Below, one piece after another: positions 1 to 7,704 of a DNA stretch of 64,000 bases; positions within the stretch are counted from its first letter, which is position 1, and the number at the start of each line of letters is the position of its first letter. The notes under the pieces are model-generated. The model was not told the DNA's origin. It did not search any database and saw nothing but the letters and a program-made list of their open reading frames with translations. The stretch is from Pseudomonadota bacterium (lineage in GTDB: Bacteria; Pseudomonadota; Alphaproteobacteria; Rhizobiales; Rhizobiaceae). The stretch is from the NCBI GenBank assembly GCA_023451735.1, contig JAEXYH010000038.1:62001-126000 (forward strand). The letters run 5' to 3'. Both the position numbers and the translations under genes were made by a program.

Positions 1-160
1 GTTGATCTGGCAAAATGCATGCGAAGTCTTGTGGCGCGGCGGATAGCTGTCCCAGCCCACCGGCGCGGCGCCACGATATGACGGCTTTCCGTTTTTGGAA
101 ATTGGGACAAAGGGCTGAGATACGGAAGCACCCCGCCACGAAAAACATTAAACCAATCGG
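1..160. other. Left edge, no gene supported
   Basis: I see no gene I can support here. A plus-strand frame is open from base 1 to a TGA near position 79-81 and could be the last ~26 codons of an upstream gene, but its Arg/Ala-rich translation matches nothing I recognise. The last bases carry the first of two AACC/GGTT inverted repeats belonging to the ArsR control region. Confidence 0.3.
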
Positions 161-205
161 TTGACAATCTTTCTTCACGAGCGCACATTCAACCACATGG
201 TTGAA
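149..205 (+). promoter_or_regulatory. Promoter with two ArsR-type operators; leaderless start
   Basis: TTGACA at 161-166 is a perfect -35 box. Seventeen bases later CACATT (184-189) is a weak -10 box, placing transcription start at about 196-197, on the ATG of the ArsR gene. Two inverted repeats overlap these elements: AACC-AATC-GGTT (151-162) abuts the -35, and TTCAACCA-CA-TGGTTGAA (188-205) is a perfect 8-bp palindrome over the start codon. They share the AACC/GGTT core. Inference: the ArsR protein binds both and represses its own operon, which would be translated from a leaderless mRNA. Confidence 0.6.
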
Positions 206-589
206 TTAAGAACAGATCAGATCGATAGCGTCTTCCACGCGCTGAGCGACGCAACCCGTCGTCACATGCTTGCGGAACTGACATCGGGTGAACGCACGGT
301 GGGACAGCTTGCCGAGCCCCATGCCATGTCGCTGGCCGCCGCATCCAAGCATATCAAGGTACTGGAAAGCGCCGGCCTCGTGCGGCGCGAGATCCAGGGC
401 CGTACGCATCTCTGCCACCTCGATCCCGGCCCGCTCGCCACCGCCCACGAATGGCTGACCTTCTACGAACGCTTCTGGACCGGCCGTCTGGATGCTTTGG
501 ACCGGCTGCTGAGGGAGGAGGATGCCCGCACGGCCGCTTCCGATCAGAAAAACAAATTTCCCCCATCGAAACCTGGAAATAACACTTGA
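197..589 (+). CDS. ArsR/SmtB-family transcriptional regulator
   Basis: A 130-residue winged-helix repressor. The N-terminal part (about residues 8-85) has the ArsR pattern: FHALSDATRRHML at the start of the domain, a recognition segment around MSLAAASKHIKVLE, and the wing LVRREIQGRTHLCHL. No metal-binding Cys cluster is visible, so it belongs to the non-metal subgroup that usually precedes an SRPBCC (AHSA1-like) gene, as it does here 21 bp downstream. ATG 197 was chosen because the in-frame start at 161 would lie on the -35 box and no Shine-Dalgarno is present. The transcript is probably leaderless and autoregulated through the flanking palindromes. The ligand is unknown. Confidence 0.85.
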   Translation: MVELRTDQIDSVFHALSDATRRHMLAELTSGERTVGQLAEPHAMSLAAASKHIKVLESAGLVRREIQGRTHLCHLDPGPLATAHEWLTFYERFWTGRLDALDRLLREEDARTAASDQKNKFPPSKPGNNT

Positions 590-610
590 ATCAAAACTGG
601 GAGAAGACCG

Positions 611-1144
611 ATGAACAGCATGAATTTATTGGAGAAATACGGGACCGTTACCGCCCCGTCCGAGATCACTATCCAGCGAAAGCTGCCCGGCCCGATCGAG
701 CGCATCTGGGACTATCTGACGGATAGCGACCTGCGCCGCCAATGGCTGGCCTCCGGCATCATGCCGGAGACGCCCGGCGGCACGTTCGAACTCATCTGGC
801 GCAACGATGAACTGACCGAAGGCGCAGAAGCCCGCCCTGAAGGTTTTCCCGAAGAACAGCGGATGACAAGTGAAATCACCCTCTTTGAGGCCCCGCACCG
901 TCTGGCCTTCACCTGGCCGCCACGCGGCGAGGTATCGATCGAGCTGAAGACGATTGGAAACGACGTCCTCCTGACCCTCGTCCACAAGCGCATTTCCGAT
1001 CGCAAGAACATGACCATGGTCGGCGCCGGTTGGCACATGCATCTCGATATCCTGGCCGCCAAGGCAAGTGGTCGCAAACCCGAACACTTCTGGCAGGGCT
1101 GGCTGCGGCTGCGCGACGAATACGAGCGGCTTATCCCTGAATGA
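611..1144 (+). CDS. SRPBCC (AHSA1-like) domain protein
   Basis: A 177-residue START/Bet v1-fold protein of the AHSA1 group (helix-grip hydrophobic pocket, no fixed reaction). Diagnostic segments are IQRKLPGPIERIWDYLTDSD near residue 20, the GGTFELIWRN strand, a central HRLAFTWP strand and the C-terminal amphipathic helix with WQGWLRLRDEYERLIPE. GGGAGAAG at about 599-606 gives a good ribosome binding site for ATG 611. It follows the ArsR gene by 21 bp and is surely its operon partner; ArsR-SRPBCC pairs are common in rhizobia, often with unknown ligand. A hairpin terminator follows at 1170. Confidence 0.85.
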   Translation: MNSMNLLEKYGTVTAPSEITIQRKLPGPIERIWDYLTDSDLRRQWLASGIMPETPGGTFELIWRNDELTEGAEARPEGFPEEQRMTSEITLFEAPHRLAFTWPPRGEVSIELKTIGNDVLLTLVHKRISDRKNMTMVGAGWHMHLDILAAKASGRKPEHFWQGWLRLRDEYERLIPE

Positions 1145-1169
1145 CACGACTGAAATTCGAAAACATCGC

Positions 1170-1200
1170 GCCCCGCGGCTCCGCTGCGGGGCTTTTCTTT
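1170..1200 (+). terminator. Rho-independent terminator of the ArsR-SRPBCC operon
   Basis: GCCCCGC (1170-1176) pairs with GCGGGGC (1186-1192) around a 9-base loop, followed immediately by TTTTCTTT. It lies 25 bp after the SRPBCC stop codon. Confidence 0.8.
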
Positions 1201-1296
1201 ACCCCGAAAAGCCATGGGGTCTTGAAGATGTCATCTCTGTCAGGCAATAGGCCCCTTCAAGTTTTAGAATAACCGTAAGAAGGCCACCCGACAAAA

Positions 1297-2394
1297 ATGC
1301 TGCAAACACCCTACTACCTCATCGACAAGTCAAAACTGCTCCAGAACATGGAACGGATTGCCGCTGTGCGTGAGAAGTCGGGCGCCAAGGCATTGCTGGC
1401 GCTGAAATGTTTCGCCACATGGTCGGTCTTCGATTTCATGCGCGACTATATGGACGGCACGACCTCCTCGTCGCTGAATGAAGTCCGTCTCGGCCACGAG
1501 CGTTTCGGCAAGGAAACCCACGCCTATTCCGTCGCCTATGCCGATTACGAAATCGATGAGGTCGTCTCCCACGCCGACAAGATCATCTTCAACTCGATCG
1601 GCCAGTTGCAGCGTTTTGAAAGCCAGTCTTCCGGCATCACCCGCGGCCTGCGCCTGAACCCCGGCGTTTCGTCGTCGTCCTTCGATCTGGCTGACCCGGC
1701 CCGCCCCTTCTCGCGTCTCGGCGAATGGGATCTCGCCAAGGTCGAACCGGTCATGGACATGATCACCGGCTTCATGATCCACAACAACTGCGAGAACAAG
1801 GATTTTGCCCTGTTCGACCGCATGCTCGGCGATATCGAGCAAAAGTTTGCACCGCTTTTGAAAAAAGCCGAGTGGGTCTCGCTCGGTGGCGGCATCCATT
1901 TCACCGGCGACGATTACCCGGTCGACCAGTTTGCCGAACGCTTGAAGCGCTTCTCCGGCGAATATGGCGTCCAGGTCTATCTCGAGCCGGGCGAAGCCTC
2001 GATCACCAGATCGACGACGCTGGAAACCACCGTCCTCGATACACTTTACAACGGCAAGAACCTTGTCGTGGTGGATAGTTCCATCGAAGCGCACATGCTG
2101 GATCTCCTGATCTATCGTGAGAATGCCAAGGTTCACCCCAACCAGGGACCCCATCGTGCGATGGTCTGCGGCAAGTCATGCCTTGCCGGAGACATCTTTG
2201 GGGAATTCGACTTCCCCGAAGAAGTAAAGGTCGGCGACCGCATCTCGTTCCAGGATGCTGCCGGCTACACGATGGTCAAGAAAAACTGGTTTAACGGCGT
2301 GAAAATGCCGGCAATCGCCATCCGGGAACTGGATGGCAGCCTCAGGACGGTCCGTGAGTTTGACTACACGGACTACGAACAGAGCCTGTCCTGA
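1297..2394 (+). CDS. nspC: Carboxynorspermidine/carboxyspermidine decarboxylase
   Basis: A 365-residue PLP enzyme of the fold III (alanine racemase-like) group. It decarboxylates carboxynorspermidine or carboxyspermidine to the free polyamine. The PLP lysine lies in ALLALKCFATW (about residue 32-42), the phosphate/glycine loop in SLGGGIHFTG, an active-site acidic stretch in YLEPGEAS, and the substrate-side Cys in VCGKSCLAGD. AAGAAGG upstream serves ATG 1297. The next gene, 66 bp downstream, encodes the dehydrogenase of the preceding step, so the two form a complete alternative polyamine branch using aspartate semialdehyde instead of decarboxylated SAM. In rhizobia and Agrobacterium this branch is known to make spermidine. 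Substrate preference cannot be read from sequence. Confidence 0.9.
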   Translation: MLQTPYYLIDKSKLLQNMERIAAVREKSGAKALLALKCFATWSVFDFMRDYMDGTTSSSLNEVRLGHERFGKETHAYSVAYADYEIDEVVSHADKIIFNSIGQLQRFESQSSGITRGLRLNPGVSSSSFDLADPARPFSRLGEWDLAKVEPVMDMITGFMIHNNCENKDFALFDRMLGDIEQKFAPLLKKAEWVSLGGGIHFTGDDYPVDQFAERLKRFSGEYGVQVYLEPGEASITRSTTLETTVLDTLYNGKNLVVVDSSIEAHMLDLLIYRENAKVHPNQGPHRAMVCGKSCLAGDIFGEFDFPEEVKVGDRISFQDAAGYTMVKKNWFNGVKMPAIAIRELDGSLRTVREFDYTDYEQSLS

Positions 2395-2460
2395 TCAGAA
2401 AGGGCCAAAGGCCCACAGGACAGACTTTCTGACGATTGGACGCAAGGAGTGGTCCCCAGA

Positions 2461-3702
2461 ATGAAAAAGAACGTGCTCATCATCGGCGCCGGCGGCGTCG
2501 CACAGGTCGTTGCCCACAAGTGTGCGCAGAATAACGATGTCCTCGGTGATATCCATATCGCATCGCGCACCAAGTCGAAATGCGACGCCATCATCGCTTC
2601 GGTTCACGAAAAGAAGGCGATGAAGCAGGCTGGCGTGCTCGAAGGTCACGCGCTAGACGCGCTCGACATCGAAGCCACCAAGGCGCTCATCCAGAAAACC
2701 GGCAGCCAGATCGTCATCAATGTCGGCACCGCCTTCTTGAACATGTCGGTGCTGCGCGCCTGCATGGATACCGGCGTCGCCTATATCGACACCGCCATCC
2801 ACGAAGAGCCGAACAAGATCTGCGAGACCCCGCCGTGGTACGGTAACTACGAGTGGAAGCGCGCCGCCGAATGTGAGGAAAAGGGCATCACCGCCATCCT
2901 CGGCGCCGGTTTCGATCCGGGCGTCGTCAACGCCTATGCGCGTCTGGCCAAGGACGAATATCTCGACAAGGTCACCGACGTCGATATTGTCGACATCAAT
3001 GCCGGCAGCCACGGCAAGTATTTCGCCACCAATTTTGACCCGGAAATCAACTTCCGCGAATTCACCGGCGTCGTCTACTCCTGGCAGGGCGGCGAATGGA
3101 ACGTCAACAAGATGTTCGAAATCGGCAAGGACTACGACCTGCCGGTCGTCGGCACCCGCCGCGCCTATCTCTGCGGCCATGATGAAGTCCATTCGCTGGC
3201 AAAGAACATGGAAGGCGCCGACGTGCGCTTCTGGATGGGCTTTGGCGATCACTACATCAACGTCTTCACCGTTCTGAAGAACATCGGCCTCCTGTCGGAG
3301 CAGCCGGTAAAGCTCGCCAATGGCGATGAAGTCGTGCCGCTCAAGGTCGTAAAAGCCTGCCTGCCCGATCCGTCGTCGCTGGCGCCGGAATACGAAGGCA
3401 AGACTTGCATCGGTGACTTCGTGAAGGGCATCAAGGACGGCAAGGAACGCACGGTGTTCATCTACAATGTCGCCGACCACAAGGAAGCCTTCAACGAAGT
3501 CGGCTCCCAGGGCATTTCCTACACCGCCGGTGTTCCGCCGGTCGCAGCAGCCATGCTGGTCGCCACCGGCGAGTGGGACGTGAAGAAGATGGCAAACGTC
3601 GAAGAACTGGCCCCGCGCCCGTTCTTGCATATCCTCAACAAGATCGGCCTGCAGACCTGCATCCGCGACGAACAGGGCGAACGCGAACTGCATTTCGATT
3701 GA
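2461..3702 (+). CDS. Carboxynorspermidine/carboxyspermidine synthase (saccharopine dehydrogenase family)
   Basis: A 413-residue NAD(P)H-dependent dehydrogenase (CASDH/CANSDH) that joins aspartate beta-semialdehyde to putrescine or diaminopropane. The Rossmann motif VLIIGAGGVAQVVAHKCAQ starts at residue 4. Later landmarks are ILGAGFDPGVVNAYARLA (about 150) and the C-terminal YTAGVPPVAAAML. ATG 2461 is preferred over GTG 2449 because the AAGGAG ribosome binding site (2444-2449) would overlap the GTG and because family members begin with MKKNVLIIG. It is co-transcribed with nspC. The 66-bp spacer holds a short GGGCC-AAA-GGCCC hairpin that may set relative expression. A strong terminator follows. 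Confidence 0.9.
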   Translation: MKKNVLIIGAGGVAQVVAHKCAQNNDVLGDIHIASRTKSKCDAIIASVHEKKAMKQAGVLEGHALDALDIEATKALIQKTGSQIVINVGTAFLNMSVLRACMDTGVAYIDTAIHEEPNKICETPPWYGNYEWKRAAECEEKGITAILGAGFDPGVVNAYARLAKDEYLDKVTDVDIVDINAGSHGKYFATNFDPEINFREFTGVVYSWQGGEWNVNKMFEIGKDYDLPVVGTRRAYLCGHDEVHSLAKNMEGADVRFWMGFGDHYINVFTVLKNIGLLSEQPVKLANGDEVVPLKVVKACLPDPSSLAPEYEGKTCIGDFVKGIKDGKERTVFIYNVADHKEAFNEVGSQGISYTAGVPPVAAAMLVATGEWDVKKMANVEELAPRPFLHILNKIGLQTCIRDEQGERELHFD

Positions 3703-3733
3703 GATGCGGCGAAAGTCTGATCGATAAATGACG

Positions 3734-3765
3734 AAAGGCCCGCGAGCGATCGCGGGCCTTTCCAT
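3734..3765 (+). terminator. Terminator of the nspC-CASDH operon
   Basis: AAAGGCCCGCGA (3734-3745) pairs perfectly with TCGCGGGCCTTT (3750-3761) around the tetraloop GCGA, then TCCATTTT. Twelve perfect pairs make it a strong terminator, probably bidirectional given the A/T ends of the stem. Confidence 0.85.
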
Positions 3766-3851
3766 TTTCTGAGGCGTGATCCTCGGAAGTCCATTTGAGC
3801 ATGACTATCCAGCCACAAGGCTCTCTTGAGGCACCGCGCCTACCCCAACCT

Positions 3852-3914
3852 CCCTCATTCCTGTGCTTGTCACAGGAATCCAGCCGCCGTGCGTCCGCAC
3901 GGCGAAAGGACTCC
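3852..3914. repeat. Double-hairpin repeat, left copy
   Basis: Two consecutive stem-loops. The first is ATTCCTGTG-CTTGT-CACAGGAAT (9 perfect pairs, about 3857-3879). The second is CGCCGTGCG-TC-CGCACGGCG (9 pairs, about 3885-3904). The unit ends in GAAAGGACTC. An inverted copy lies at 4244-4304 on the other side of the GIY-YIG gene, and a degenerate partial copy lies near 43953. Confidence 0.75.
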
Positions 3915-3918
3915 CTGA

Positions 3919-4209
3919 TCACAGCGAATGAAGGTAGTTGGAAATATCTTCCCATTCCGGATTCATCTGCTCGATCAAGTTGAGCTTCCACTTGCGAGGC
4001 CATTTCTTCATGGTCTTCTCACGAGTTATCGCATCGACAAGGAGGTCGTATTCCTCGAACCATACGAGCGTCTTGACGCCATATTTTGAGGTAAAGCCCG
4101 GCGTCAGTTCGTTCTGGTGCTCATAAAGACGGCCGGGCAGATCACGGGTCACGCCTATGTAGAGCGTGCCGTTCCTCTTGGACGCGAGAATGTAGACATA
4201 ACCCTTCAT
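3919..4209 (-). CDS. GIY-YIG domain protein (UPF0213-like)
   Basis: A 96-residue single-domain GIY-YIG protein. The YVY (residues 4-6) and YIG (17-19) strands, Arg27 in GRLYEH and the putative catalytic Glu64 in TREKTMKKW are all present, so the nuclease fold looks intact. Stand-alone members occur widely in rhizobia and have no agreed function. No clear Shine-Dalgarno precedes ATG 4209. The gene is tightly bracketed by inverted copies of a double-hairpin repeat (3852-3914 and 4244-4304), only a few bases past the stop and 34 bases before the start. This suggests the gene and the repeat travel together or that the protein acts on the hairpins; that is inference. Confidence 0.85.
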   Translation of the reverse strand: MKGYVYILASKRNGTLYIGVTRDLPGRLYEHQNELTPGFTSKYGVKTLVWFEEYDLLVDAITREKTMKKWPRKWKLNLIEQMNPEWEDISNYLHSL

Positions 4210-4243
4210 AATCGAAGAATGACAGTCTATTTCACCTATTCAA

Positions 4244-4304
4244 GAGTCCTTCGCGCCGCAGACGCGGCGCTCCTGGATTCCTGTGACAAGCACAGGAATG
4301 AGGG
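4244..4304. repeat. Double-hairpin repeat, right (inverted) copy
   Basis: In inverse orientation to 3852-3914. It contains GCGCCGC-AGAC-GCGGCGC (7 pairs, about 4253-4270) and ATTCCTGTG-ACAAG-CACAGGAAT (about 4277-4299), bounded by GAGTCCTTC. The GC-rich stem differs in sequence from the left copy but still pairs fully, which points to selection on the hairpin rather than on the bases. Confidence 0.75.
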
Positions 4305-4349
4305 TAATTGTGGCGCTGTCTCGCCAAAGATCCGGCCAAGGAGGAGGTG

Positions 4350-4380
4350 GTTAGGTGAGTGTGGCACGCCCTCACCTAAC
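4350..4380 (-). terminator. Hairpin downstream of the alpha-glucosidase gene
   Basis: GTTAGGTGAG (4350-4359) pairs perfectly with CTCACCTAAC (4371-4380) around an 11-base loop, 14 bp after the aglA stop on the minus strand. There is no U-tract, so it may stabilise the 3' end rather than terminate by itself. Confidence 0.5.
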
Positions 4381-4394
4381 GTAAGCAATCCCCC

Positions 4395-6053
4395 TCACAC
4401 CCGCGCGCAGAATACATCCACTGCGTCCAGCACCGCCGCACCGTTCTCCAGCCGTGAACTGAACCCCGGCATATCCACCGGCATCACGCTACCGAACCGC
4501 GCAGGCAACGTGAACCTCTGCGGCTCCCGCGTCATGTTGAACACGAACAGCAGCTTCTCTCCACCCTTCTCCCGCACGAAGGCGAGCAGATCCTGATTGG
4601 TCTCGATGAACGTCATATCGCCATCGACCAAGGCCGGGTGGCTCTTGCGGAAGGCAAGCGTCGCCCGATAGTGCGCCAGCACGGAATCTGCCAGTTTTTC
4701 CTGCGCATCCACCGCGCGGACAGCATGCTCCTTCGGCACCGGCAGCCACGTCGTCGAGCCCTCGGTAAAGCCCGCATGCGCAGCCTTGGCTTCCCATGCC
4801 ATCGGCGTGCGGCATCCGTCGCGGCCCTTGAAGGCCGGCCAGAAGCGGATGCCGTATGGATCGCGCAGATCTTCGAAGGAAAGCTCCGCTTCCGTCAGGC
4901 CGAGCTCCTCGCCCTGATAAAGGCAGATAGACCCGCGCAGCACGGAGATCAGTGAAGCCGAGAGCTTTGCGACACGGTCCTGCTCCGACGGATCCTCGAT
5001 AAAGCGCGTCACATGCCGCACCACGTCGTGGTTGGAAAACGCCCAGCACACCCAGCCGTTGACCACCGTGTCGAGCACGGTCTGCATCACCTTGCGAATG
5101 TAGGAGGCAGAAAACGCCGGCCCGAGAAGGTCGAACGTGTAGCACATATGCAGCTTGTCGTTTCCGGTAGTATAAAGCGCCAGCGTGTTGAGCGAACGCG
5201 GCCCGTCGCCCACTTCACCCACCGAAGCACGGTCCTCATAACTATCGAGCAGCGCCCGGAACCGCTTGAGAAAACCGATATTTTCCGGTTGCGTCTTGTC
5301 GTAGAGATGGTTCTGCATCGAATAGGGATTGGTATCCGTCTCCATGCCTGCGCCATCGGTGTCATAGACCATCGGCGGGTTGTTGCGCAGCTGCTTGTCG
5401 TGGAAATAGTAGTTCACGGTGTCGAGCCGGAACCCATCCACGCCGCGGTCGAGCCAGAACTTCACCGTGTCCAGCATCGCATCCTGAACCTCCGGATTGT
5501 GGAAGTTGAGGTCCGGCTGCGAGATGAGAAAATTGTGCATGTAATATTGCTTGCGCACCCCGTCCCATTCCCAGCCCGGCCCGCCGAAAATGGAGAGCCA
5601 GTTGGTCGGCGCCGTGCCGTCCGGTTTGGGATCCGCCCAGACGAACCAGTCGGCCTTGGGGTTGGTGCGGCTGGTGCGGCTTTCGATAAACCACGGATGC
5701 CGGTCGGAAGTGTGGGAAATCACCTGGTCGATGATCACCTTCAAGCCCAGCCGATGCGCCTCCGACATCATCTCGTCGAAATCGGCCAGCGTGCCGAACA
5801 TCGGATCGACATTGCAGTAATCCGAGACGTCATAGCCCATATCGGCCATCGGAGAGGTGAAGAAGGGCGACAGCCAGATCGCATCGACGCCGAGCGAGGC
5901 GACATGGGCAAGGCGCTGGGTAATTCCCTTGATGTCGCCCAGTCCGTCGCCGGTCGTGTCCTGGAAGGATCGCGGATAGATCTGGTAGATCACCGCACCG
6001 CGCCACCAATCCGCACCTGCTCCAGCGGCCTTGCTCTGCACTTCCGTCGCCAT
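4395..6053 (-). CDS. aglA: Alpha-glucosidase, glycoside hydrolase family 13
   Basis: A 552-residue cytoplasmic enzyme that hydrolyses alpha-glucosides such as sucrose, maltose or trehalose. It has the GH13 barrel start WWRGAVIYQIYPRSF (16-30). Catalytic residues are visible: nucleophile Asp211 in GFRLDTVN, acid/base Glu280 in SVGEVGD and transition-state Asp343 in FSNHDVVRH. There is no signal peptide. In Ensifer meliloti the homologue sits in aglEFGAK with its own ABC importer; here no transporter or regulator gene is adjacent, and the gene diverges from kdgK across 158 bp. The substrate is therefore inferred from family resemblance only. Confidence 0.88.
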   Translation of the reverse strand: MATEVQSKAAGAGADWWRGAVIYQIYPRSFQDTTGDGLGDIKGITQRLAHVASLGVDAIWLSPFFTSPMADMGYDVSDYCNVDPMFGTLADFDEMMSEAHRLGLKVIIDQVISHTSDRHPWFIESRTSRTNPKADWFVWADPKPDGTAPTNWLSIFGGPGWEWDGVRKQYYMHNFLISQPDLNFHNPEVQDAMLDTVKFWLDRGVDGFRLDTVNYYFHDKQLRNNPPMVYDTDGAGMETDTNPYSMQNHLYDKTQPENIGFLKRFRALLDSYEDRASVGEVGDGPRSLNTLALYTTGNDKLHMCYTFDLLGPAFSASYIRKVMQTVLDTVVNGWVCWAFSNHDVVRHVTRFIEDPSEQDRVAKLSASLISVLRGSICLYQGEELGLTEAELSFEDLRDPYGIRFWPAFKGRDGCRTPMAWEAKAAHAGFTEGSTTWLPVPKEHAVRAVDAQEKLADSVLAHYRATLAFRKSHPALVDGDMTFIETNQDLLAFVREKGGEKLLFVFNMTREPQRFTLPARFGSVMPVDMPGFSSRLENGAAVLDAVDVFCARV

Positions 6054-6211
6054 ACGATCATGCTCCTCTCTGCCATTGTTCCAACATTAGCCTCGGGCCA
6101 ACCTAGAGCCCCTGCGACAAAAGACAACGCGTATCGAGCCTCCTACACGGGCTTGTCAGACAGCGTCTTACCCCTTATGCGACGACAGGACTTTACCGGA
6201 GGGACAGTATT

Positions 6212-7126
6212 TTGGCAGGCAGGCTTCTTTCGATTGGTGAATGCATGGTGGAGCTGTCGCAGGCGGGCGAAGGCCTGCTGCGCAAAGGTTTCGCCGGCGA
6301 TACGTTGAACACGGCCTGGTATGCCCGCGCCTGCTTCCCCTCCGACTGGGCGATCGACTACTTTACCGCGGTCGGCGATGATCCGATGTCCACTGAAATG
6401 CTGGCCATGATGGCTGGCGCCGGTATCGGCACCAGCCAGATCCTGCGAATTGCAGGCAAAACGCCCGGCCTCTACCTCATCACCCTGAAGGACGGCGAGC
6501 GCACCTTCAGCTACTGGCGCGACACAGCTGCCGCCAAAAAACTCGCCGACGACGCCGACCATCTGCGTGCCGCAATCGAGAGCGCAGAGATCATCTATTT
6601 CTCCGGCATCACGCTCGGCATCCTGGCGCCGGAAGCGGTCGACACGCTGCTGGCGGAAGCCCGCCGCGCCAGGGCATCCGGCAAGACGGTCGTCTTCGAC
6701 CCGAACATCCGTCCGCGCCTCTGGCACAACAAGACCTACATGCTGAAAACGATCGAGGACGGCGCCCGCGCCTCGACCCTCGTGCTGCCGAGCTTCGATG
6801 ACGAAGCCGTTCACTTCGGCGACAAGGACGTGGCAGCCACGGTTGCACGCTACAAGGCGCTCGGTGTCGAAAATGTCGTGGTCAAGGATGGTCCCGGCGG
6901 CGTCACGCTTGTCTTCGGCACCACGCCCATCGTCCATGTACCTTCCGTGAAGGTCGACAAGGTGGTCGACACGACCAGCGCCGGCGACAGTTTTAATGGT
7001 GGCTTCCTATCACGCCTCGTTCAGGGTGCAACACCTGCCGAGGCCGCCGCCCATGGCGCCGCAGTTGCCTCCACCGTCATCTGCCACCACGGCGCGCTCA
7101 TCAGCCCGGCTCTGCTGCCGAAGTAA
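6212..7126 (+). CDS. kdgK: 2-dehydro-3-deoxygluconate kinase (PfkB family)
   Basis: A 304-residue sugar kinase that phosphorylates KDG to KDPG, feeding the Entner-Doudoroff aldolase in hexuronate or pectin breakdown. It starts with LLSIGECMVELSQ as KdgK proteins do. The PfkB signature DTTSAGDSFNGGF lies near residues 253-265, with the catalytic Asp in AGD. The start is TTG 6212: GGAGG at 6199-6203 is ideally spaced, and the ATG eleven codons later would cut into the first strand. It diverges from the alpha-glucosidase gene and converges on a phosphatase gene 26 bp away. No other KDG-pathway gene is nearby. Confidence 0.85.
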   Translation: MAGRLLSIGECMVELSQAGEGLLRKGFAGDTLNTAWYARACFPSDWAIDYFTAVGDDPMSTEMLAMMAGAGIGTSQILRIAGKTPGLYLITLKDGERTFSYWRDTAAAKKLADDADHLRAAIESAEIIYFSGITLGILAPEAVDTLLAEARRARASGKTVVFDPNIRPRLWHNKTYMLKTIEDGARASTLVLPSFDDEAVHFGDKDVAATVARYKALGVENVVVKDGPGGVTLVFGTTPIVHVPSVKVDKVVDTTSAGDSFNGGFLSRLVQGATPAEAAAHGAAVASTVICHHGALISPALLPK

Positions 7127-7141
7127 TCAGAACCTCCGAAG

Positions 7142-7174
7142 CGAAGAGATGATCAGAAACCGATCGTCTCTTCG
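7142..7174. terminator. Stop-spanning hairpin between convergent kdgK and phosphatase genes
   Basis: CGAAGAGA-T-GATC (7142-7154) pairs with GATC-G-TCTCTTCG (7162-7174), 12 pairs plus one wobble, loop of 7. The stem includes the stop codon of the minus-strand gene (7153-7155). There is no U-tract. It probably protects or ends both transcripts. Confidence 0.45.
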
Positions 7175-7704
7175 AACTCGTCCCAGGACTGGTACATCGC
7201 ATAGCGGCCGATGCCGGGGATCGGGATATGCCCGTAATAGGGCGAAAGCTGCAGTTCGGAAAACAGTTCGCTACGCTTGGTGACTGCACCGACATAGATC
7301 GCCGAGGCAAGCCCCGTTCGGTTGGCGCCGTGCTCGCAATGGATCAGGATAGGCTTCTCCGCCGTCCGCATGATTTCGGCCAGTTTCTCGCTCTCCTCGA
7401 CCGGCACGAATTTCGACGAACTCAAGGGAAAATCGATCAGCGTCACGCCGTTTTCCTCGGCCGACGCCTTTTCCTCCGCATACCAGTCTCCACGGCGCTC
7501 GTTGCGAAGGTTGATGATCGTCTTGATCCCGTATTGCGCCGCGGCCGTGTCGATCGCCGCATCACCGGGCTGAGCCGAGCGGTAAAGCTCGCCCGGAATG
7601 ACCTCATGGAAATTGCCGGTCATCTGGTTGACGCCCATATAGATGCCAACGGCAGCGATGGGCGCGATAAGGGCAGCAGCAATCTTGATCGAACGCAGGG
7701 TCAC
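7153..7704 (-). CDS. Membrane-anchored tyrosine/dual-specificity phosphatase family protein
   Basis: A 183-residue protein with an N-terminal hydrophobic segment (about residues 7-25, uncleaved anchor or signal peptide). The catalytic domain carries the CX5R loop HCEHGANRTG with nucleophile Cys123 and Arg129. The preceding GELYRSAQPG and IINLRNERRGDWY segments are typical of the bacterial DSP group that includes eukaryotic SIW14-like enzymes. The anchor puts the domain in the periplasm or at the inner membrane. The substrate is unknown and may be a phospholipid, inositol phosphate or phosphoprotein. Convergent to kdgK; 390 bp separate it from the divergent glycosyltransferase gene. Confidence 0.8.
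   Translation of the reverse strand: MTLRSIKIAAALIAPIAAVGIYMGVNQMTGNFHEVIPGELYRSAQPGDAAIDTAAAQYGIKTIINLRNERRGDWYAEEKASAEENGVTLIDFPLSSSKFVPVEESEKLAEIMRTAEKPILIHCEHGANRTGLASAIYVGAVTKRSELFSELQLSPYYGHIPIPGIGRYAMYQSWDEFEETIGF

Noticed and set aside
1242..1296. A possible riboswitch (speF-type) upstream of the polyamine genes
   Set aside because: Only about 55 bp separate the terminator region and ATG; no conserved element can be made out.
5013..6308. A 431-codon frame on the plus strand opposite the alpha-glucosidase gene
   Set aside because: Its codons are the complement of a clear GH13 gene; the translation is His/Arg/Val-rich with no domain and no ribosome binding site.
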